From: Caecitellus pseudoparvulus
Taxonomy: Eukaryota > Bigyra: Bicosoecida
NCBI GenBank assembly: GCA_965644315.1
Contig: CBFFRQ010000084.1
Span: 33,480 to 97,479, forward strand
Direction of reading: 5' to 3'
DNA: 64,000 bases
Part shown: piece after piece, positions 58,928 through 64,000 of the stretch
Layout: each line of letters begins with the position of its first letter
How positions within the stretch are numbered: the first letter of the stretch is position 1
Notes under the pieces: model-generated
Database searches by the model: none
Seen by the model: the letters and a program-made list of their open reading frames with translations, nothing else
What the model was told of the DNA's origin: nothing
Translations under genes and position numbers: made by a program

Positions 58928-61872
58928 GGCACACAGAGCTTAAGCACGAGTACGTTCTCCGAAGCGCTTGCCTCAGATGAAGCCCACGCGGATGCCCGCG
59001 AAATAGCCGCGCCAGTGGCAACTGCGGACTTTGCACTGAAACGGCAATGCCTGCAAGCACCGAGAGGCAATGCCAAGACAGCGAGCCGCACTCCGCACGA
59101 CAGTCACCACCCAATGAATGTCATGGTCTGAGGGAGATCTGACGCAGTCGCCAACTTTGCCTGCAGCATGGATTTGCCAACGGGATCGCCCAGGCGTGAC
59201 AACTGGCAGCTCTGGCGCAGAGCACACACTGCACACCTTCAACGAAGACGGACGAACCCTGCAAACGAACATACGAGTACAAAAAAACGATGCCCATCCC
59301 CATCTTACAAAACCTCTTGCAGCAGGCACTGAAGCACAGCGCATGACCCGACAAATTGAACATATGAAAACCATTCCCAAAGACCAGAACCTGCATACCA
59401 CTGAACTCAAGGGATGGCCTTCAATTAAAATCAATACACAGCAACAAATTCTAAACTGAAGACAAAGCAAATCGCTCTCAGGTGCGACCAGGGACTGTCG
59501 GAAAACAATGAGAGAATCAGCATTGAACTCGAGATCTTCTCACTTCACCAAACTTAAAAAATAGAAAAAATGAAGGTGCGGAGAACCGAAGGTTCGCTTG
59601 AATAACATTAACGCTGTTGGAAGAAACATCTCCTATGCAGATCCGCTTTGTTGCAACCATATGTTCGTGACTGCACAATTCCGTCACAAAGCTCTTACAA
59701 GTCCGAATCATTGCCATTTTTCTGGCAGCGATGTCAGTATTGCTTCACTTGCATCAATAGAGCAAGAGGAAACCATCGTAATCCAGAATGATTGCCATGG
59801 GCATGCTCAAAAGCATCTTACTGCATTTGGGAAGTACTGTGCAACAGCATCATTCCCAAACAAATCCGTCAGCGGTGAAGAGTACTGTGCTAGAGACTAA
59901 ACTGCTCTCCATGGAAAGTAGCGACGTTCGGAGAAACCAATACAGCTAGATTTTACATTCAATGAGGCTCGATTGGCATTGGTACTATGACAATTTGGAA
60001 TTCAACGCACCAGCTCAGAGTTACGGTGTCCCGGTACACCAACATAAGACCTATGAAGTTGCATCAAATTAAACGTGACTTCTAATCGAACAGAGCATAC
60101 CGTACCAGGGACATAGAATGCCCGGTTCTCAATGCACTTGTGCATTCTAGGCAGTTGACCGGGTGCTATCTTGGGCATTCACTCGGGCGTAACTCCGCGA
60201 AAACAGATACTACAAAGTACATGCGCCCAATAGTGCCTCGTTTATGTTAGTCATTCAAGAGTTTACATAATTGCATGTATCAGCGGCGAATCGCTTGGAA
60301 AGTGTGGCGATCCGTTCGGTCGCTCCCAAAATGTGGCAAATGCACCACACAAACTCGCCCTCACAGGAAAGGAAAATGACATCATACAACAATAATCAAT
60401 ACTTTATGCCGGTGCTTTAACCTAGGGAGCACTGGATGGTTATTCCTGTTCGCATGGGAAACCGCACAGAAAGGAATGCAAAGCTGATGAAGCTTGTGGC
60501 CGGTGTGGCAGAAATCGTAAGTACTATTTTCAAGGGCCCAGACATGAAAACAGCCCCTGGCTACGGAATGTTAGTCGTGAAGCGATGCACTCAAGTTTAA
60601 TCGAAGCATGTCACCCATGGGCATGTACTGGGCCCTTTGGCGGTTCTCAGATCAATTCAGCGTTCTCAATGGGAGCGTGGGATGCACCTGCCGTCCTGAG
60701 CAACCACAAACGAGTGGATTCGAGCGCGACAGGAAGAAGACAAGGGCGAGCCCGCCCAAGCTGCACAGCAAGTTTATATCTTGCAACTTACCGTCAAAAA
60801 GTATGCACGTCTACTTTACTGCCAACTTTGACCAGCTGGAGGCCTGGTAAGGCACGTCAATACAGTCTGGACATTCTTATACATACTTTGAAAGAGAAAA
60901 TCTACGCATTCCCATGTTTAGCAAAGTTGGAATCCAGATACGGAATTCCCACTGAGAGAATGAAGTTACTGGATTGGTGATTCCATCTGTTAAGAATGAG
61001 AGAATTTTTGTTTGTCTGTTTTCTATCACTCGGCAGGAGAAAGGTGTAATCAAATGAACAGTAATATAGTAAAGCGCATTATCTCATGAAGAGAAAATGC
61101 TTCCTTGCAGAGGTATTTCTCTTTCAGTCTAAGAAGTGAATGCGGCGGCGGGATAATTTGTCAATATAGAACGCAAATCTCCTTGGTTCTTTGCATTTGG
61201 CAATCATTTGAAAGTCAAGGTAAAGAAGAGCTCTTGTTTGTCTGCAGGCAGTGCGACACTGTTTAATGAATGTGCTGGGGGTACTGCGTGCCTCGCCTTG
61301 TCGCGTTCAAGCATGAAGCTTGCGACTTGTTTTGACTCGGTGGTTGTTTGGAAAGGTTTGAGGAGCATAGTGAAAGATGTCATACATTTTCCGTGTAGGG
61401 ACGTCTGGAATTCTTGTGAACGGCAGTGTTTGGAAGGATTCTGAAGTGGGATAGAAAGAAATGTCAAACGCTTTGATTCCAGATGTTTCATTCCGAAGTC
61501 TCGTCCTTGTTGGGCAAAGGGGACAGTTCCGCCTGTCCAGATCATGACCTCGTCAGTTCGAGCAACACTCAATTTTTTGAGGGGCCCTCAAACTTTGGGC
61601 ACAGAGTTCACAGTTTTTCTTGAAACTTTGACATGTCGTTTCTTGAATGATGCCGGGCACACCTAAAAGCTCTGACAGTTGCCTAGAAAGCCAGGAAACG
61701 TAAGAGGCCTAGCGTTTTTAGCTCCAGGTCCCGACCTCACATTTACGGGGTCGGATCGAATGGTGACAGCGGAAGTCAAAATGGTACATGACCGGTTGGA
61801 AGAATCAAGATTCATTGTTTATGTGTATGGCACAGCACTGCATTGGTTGTCTCACTCCCCAGATCTTGCACT
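58928..61872. other. AT-richer region with no recognisable gene
   Basis: About 2.9 kb. From roughly 59,250 the base composition falls, by eye, to about 40-48% G+C against more than 60% in flanking genes. Only short reading frames occur (the longest about 130 codons) and none resembles a protein. I looked for tRNA, 5S, U1, U2, U4 and U6 features and found none. Small hairpins exist: AGAATGC...GCATTCT at about 60,115-60,150 and GAACCGAAGGTTC near 59,584. No terminal repeats or long tandem arrays were seen. Confidence 0.6.
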
Positions 61873-64000
61873 CTATGCCATGTACTTTTTGTAGAGCGCG
61901 TCAAGCACGTCTTGGCCCGTGCGCGATCCAGTAGAGCCCGCTACCTCATCTGCTTTGGTGCCGGCATTCTCCAAGTACAGTCCTTCCTCATCGCATGCTT
62001 TCTGCAGGATATCCCAGTACCCCCGCAGGTTGGTGCCGTCCACGATGCGGATGCCAAGCTGCCCCTCCACATGTTCTCGCATGCCGTCTGGGACTGTGTG
62101 CGTCAATGCAATCATGGCGCCGCCATCCTCAACGTGAAAATCCTCCCCCCCGACGTAGGCTTTGAAGAGCCTGTCCCAGGCGGGCATGCTCCCAGGCTTT
62201 AGTTTGGGCTGGTTGTACAACATTAGAGCGGCAGCAATCAAGTCACCCACAGCACGCACAGCGGGCTTGTGCTTCCGCCTGATGTCCTCCCGCTTCGCAA
62301 TGCCGTAGGACTTCACACCCATCAAGCCTTCCACTGCCTTCTGCACTGCGGCAGCCCCTGCGTCGTTCACATCTCCGTACTTCAGCGTCTTCTGGTTGGC
62401 TCGCTTCACCTGCACACGCATGATCCACACAGTCGTCACGCCGTCCTTCTCTTCAAAGGACACCCGAATCACGTCGCCACCGTAGACATCTGGGAGCTCC
62501 TTCATCCAGAATGCACCCCTGCGGAGAGCCAAGTACTCCCACAGACTCTCATGAACCTGCTTAAGCGCCTCGTACGCAGCCCGTGCACGCGCACGCCAAT
62601 CTGCCTCAGCCCCGACTGCCTGGCCCCCACCGCCTGCTCCACCAGCTCCCGCTGCGGTGTGTGGTGCCCCAACACTCTCCCCTGGTGCAGCCGCTTGTGC
62701 AGGCGGGTCTGCTGTGCGGCCTGTCACGACCTCCATGCGCACCCCCGCCAGCTTCCCGCCTTCGGTGTCGCTGTTGCTGGCCTTCACGGCTTGCTTGTTT
62801 GCTTTCGCTGCTTGCTTCCTTGCCTTCACGTCTCGCTCCGTGGCATTTGCGGCTCCCACTTGGGCCTTCTCCACGACACTGTCGACTGTCACAAGGACAT
62901 GCCCGCCTTGGTCTGGCATCCTCGCCAGGGCACGAGTAATGGGCAGCTCGGCCTCCTGTCCGTACCCGTTGTACCGAATCCACACCATGACGTCAGCATG
63001 CACCCCTCCACGCCCATACTTGCGGTACACCCCCAGGCTGCCCAGGCCCAGGCAGTCGTCGTGTTCCACAAGCCAGCCCTTGTCGACAGCGTTGTCCACA
63101 AGTCGTGTGGCGGTTGGTGTGGTTGTAGCTGCCCCCTGCGCCATGCCATCGCCTGCTGCTGCCACGAGTGTCTCCTGGGGAAGCTCCATCAGGTGCCTCT
63201 CCAGCTGCTCTTCCTGGACAGTGTACTCAGCGGAGCGAAAGCCGAGCATGGTGGCTTTCGGCAGCCCTGCCCTCACGGCCTCCGGCAAGAGCTCCAGGAA
63301 TGAGGTCATCACCAGGTTGAGTGCGGCGCTCGGAAGCTTGCTGCCAGACAGGCGTCGAGACTCAGAGGGGATTGGCCATGGGCGAGGGGGCATCCATGGA
63401 CACAAGTGCTCCGTTGCAGCACGTGCCAGGTCCCGGGGTGTGTGTCCGTACAGCTCCAGGACCTGCTCCAGGAACATGTCAAGCTTCTCCTCTTCGCTCA
63501 GTTCATCTTCTCCCTTCCAGCGCTGCATGAACAGCGCGTCAAGCTTCCTCGCCATTTCCAGCGCTGCTTCTGAAGGCTGCTTGTCCTCCTTAGCCACTGC
63601 ACTTGATGCCTCCTGTGCTGCGTCCACCGCTGCACCAGGAGACTGCGTCTCTGCTTCCTCTCGGTACAGTGTGAATGAAGGGTCCACCACCCTGCATGTG
63701 TGTGTGAGCAGGAAGTTCATCAGAGACGATCGCGTCCATTTCACCCCCCCCAAACGAACTTGTGGGAACTTGCTCTCGTTCCAGTCCGCCCGCAGTGACA
63801 AATGCGCGTAGTCAGGCGGGAAATCATGAGGTGATCCGTCAGACAGGAACAGCTGTCGGGCGCGTTGCAAACTTGCACAGACCACCATGCCAATGGCGCT
63901 CTTCTTCAAGCTCAGGACCCCATACAGTTGCTCGCGCCATCGATCCGCGACTGCGGAGTCGAATTTGCTCTGCTGAAAGAGGCACTCCGCTTCATCAACG
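61873..64000 (-). CDS. Unrecognised protein, C-terminal part (5' end outside window)
   Basis: An open frame of about 709 residues that continues past the window end (the first visible residues read VDEAECLFQQSKFDSAVADR). No family was recognised. It has a helical acidic part (GEDELSEEEKLDMFLEQVLE), a Lys/Ala coiled stretch (KARKQAAKANKQAVKASNSD) and a Gly/Ala-rich linker. A mixed alpha/beta C-terminal third contains KELPDVYGGDVIRVSFEE, WIMRVQVKRANQKTLKYGD and ENAGTKADEVAGSTG. The D...(Q/x)xK spacing in GGDVIRV...RVQVK loosely recalls PD-(D/E)xK nuclease-like folds, including those in Crinkler/RHS proteins; this is a guess. It borders the AT-rich stretch, so a link with mobile or subtelomeric DNA is possible but unproven. 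Confidence 0.5.
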   Translation of the reverse strand, partial: VDEAECLFQQSKFDSAVADRWREQLYGVLSLKKSAIGMVVCASLQRARQLFLSDGSPHDFPPDYAHLSLRADWNESKFPQVRLGGVKWTRSSLMNFLLTHTCRVVDPSFTLYREEAETQSPGAAVDAAQEASSAVAKEDKQPSEAALEMARKLDALFMQRWKGEDELSEEEKLDMFLEQVLELYGHTPRDLARAATEHLCPWMPPRPWPIPSESRRLSGSKLPSAALNLVMTSFLELLPEAVRAGLPKATMLGFRSAEYTVQEEQLERHLMELPQETLVAAAGDGMAQGAATTTPTATRLVDNAVDKGWLVEHDDCLGLGSLGVYRKYGRGGVHADVMVWIRYNGYGQEAELPITRALARMPDQGGHVLVTVDSVVEKAQVGAANATERDVKARKQAAKANKQAVKASNSDTEGGKLAGVRMEVVTGRTADPPAQAAAPGESVGAPHTAAGAGGAGGGGQAVGAEADWRARARAAYEALKQVHESLWEYLALRRGAFWMKELPDVYGGDVIRVSFEEKDGVTTVWIMRVQVKRANQKTLKYGDVNDAGAAAVQKAVEGLMGVKSYGIAKREDIRRKHKPAVRAVGDLIAAALMLYNQPKLKPGSMPAWDRLFKAYVGGEDFHVEDGGAMIALTHTVPDGMREHVEGQLGIRIVDGTNLRGYWDILQKACDEEGLYLENAGTKADEVAGSTGSRTGQDVLDALYKKYMA

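Noticed and set aside
61204-61572. 122-codon minus-strand frame in the AT-rich stretch
   Set aside because: No resemblance to any protein, no supporting splice or neighbour evidence; length is possible by chance in lower-GC DNA.
58928-61872. tRNA, 5S or spliceosomal snRNA genes in the AT-rich stretch
   Set aside because: No B-box, U6 ACAGAGA-type or other diagnostic sequence was found on either strand.

Overview
This window is nuclear DNA from a GC-rich, intron-bearing, flagellated unicellular eukaryote. Spliceosomal introns are short, mostly 64-80 nt, with GTGCGT or GTGAGT donors and CAG acceptors. Genes lie on both strands, separated by tens to a few hundred bases. Flagellate biology is suggested by a HYLS1-like centriole protein, an NME7 protein (DM10 plus NDK domains) and an actin-related protein resembling dynactin ARP10/ACTR10. 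A BIN4-like protein, an accessory factor of plant/algal topoisomerase VI, points to an alga or a relative that kept Topo VI. I cannot name the species.

Layout. 1-9.9 kb: a TMEM230/134-like membrane protein (cut by the window edge), a TBC-domain Rab GAP, a cornichon cargo receptor, the HYLS1-like protein and a Ulp1 SUMO protease. 10-25.8 kb: an OGFOD1 prolyl hydroxylase, a CGR1/CCDC86 rRNA-processing factor, a large ankyrin protein, a PH-RCC1-WW protein, the ACTR10-like ARP, an unrecognised protein, NME7 and BIN4. 26,044-30,182: a structurally complete hAT transposon with an intact transposase, 22-bp terminal inverted repeats and a perfect 8-bp target duplication; it sits in the divergent promoter between BIN4 and the next gene. 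30.4-43.5 kb: a 1,592-residue ankyrin-like protein with 14 perfect 42-bp repeats, a POT-family transporter, TAM41, an ANKRD13 protein and a probable organelle-targeted helical protein. 44-58.9 kb: SART1, PUM3, triosephosphate isomerase, a VPS9-domain Rab5 GEF, the SNF1/AMPK gamma subunit, ATP synthase epsilon, TFIIS and a SAM methyltransferase with TPRs. 58.9-61.9 kb: a relatively AT-rich stretch with no recognisable gene. 61.9-64 kb: the C-terminal part of an unrecognised protein.

Most genes are single-copy housekeeping genes with no operon-like logic. Several themes recur: membrane trafficking (TMEM230, TBC GAP, cornichon, ANKRD13, VPS9), centriole/cilium and microtubules (HYLS1-like, NME7, ACTR10-like), and RNA or ribosome biogenesis (CGR1, SART1, PUM3, TFIIS). 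Adjacent genes are often divergent, with roughly 270-690 bp between starts, or tightly convergent: one pair has back-to-back stop codons and another overlaps.

The observations most worth following are the intact hAT element and its insertion site, a repeated CRATTTCCGC word in early introns and 5' regions, the stop-free coding minisatellite, the AT-rich island, and the decayed first NDK domain of NME7. Exon junctions were chosen by reading frame, splice-site sequence and family resemblance; none was tested against transcripts.
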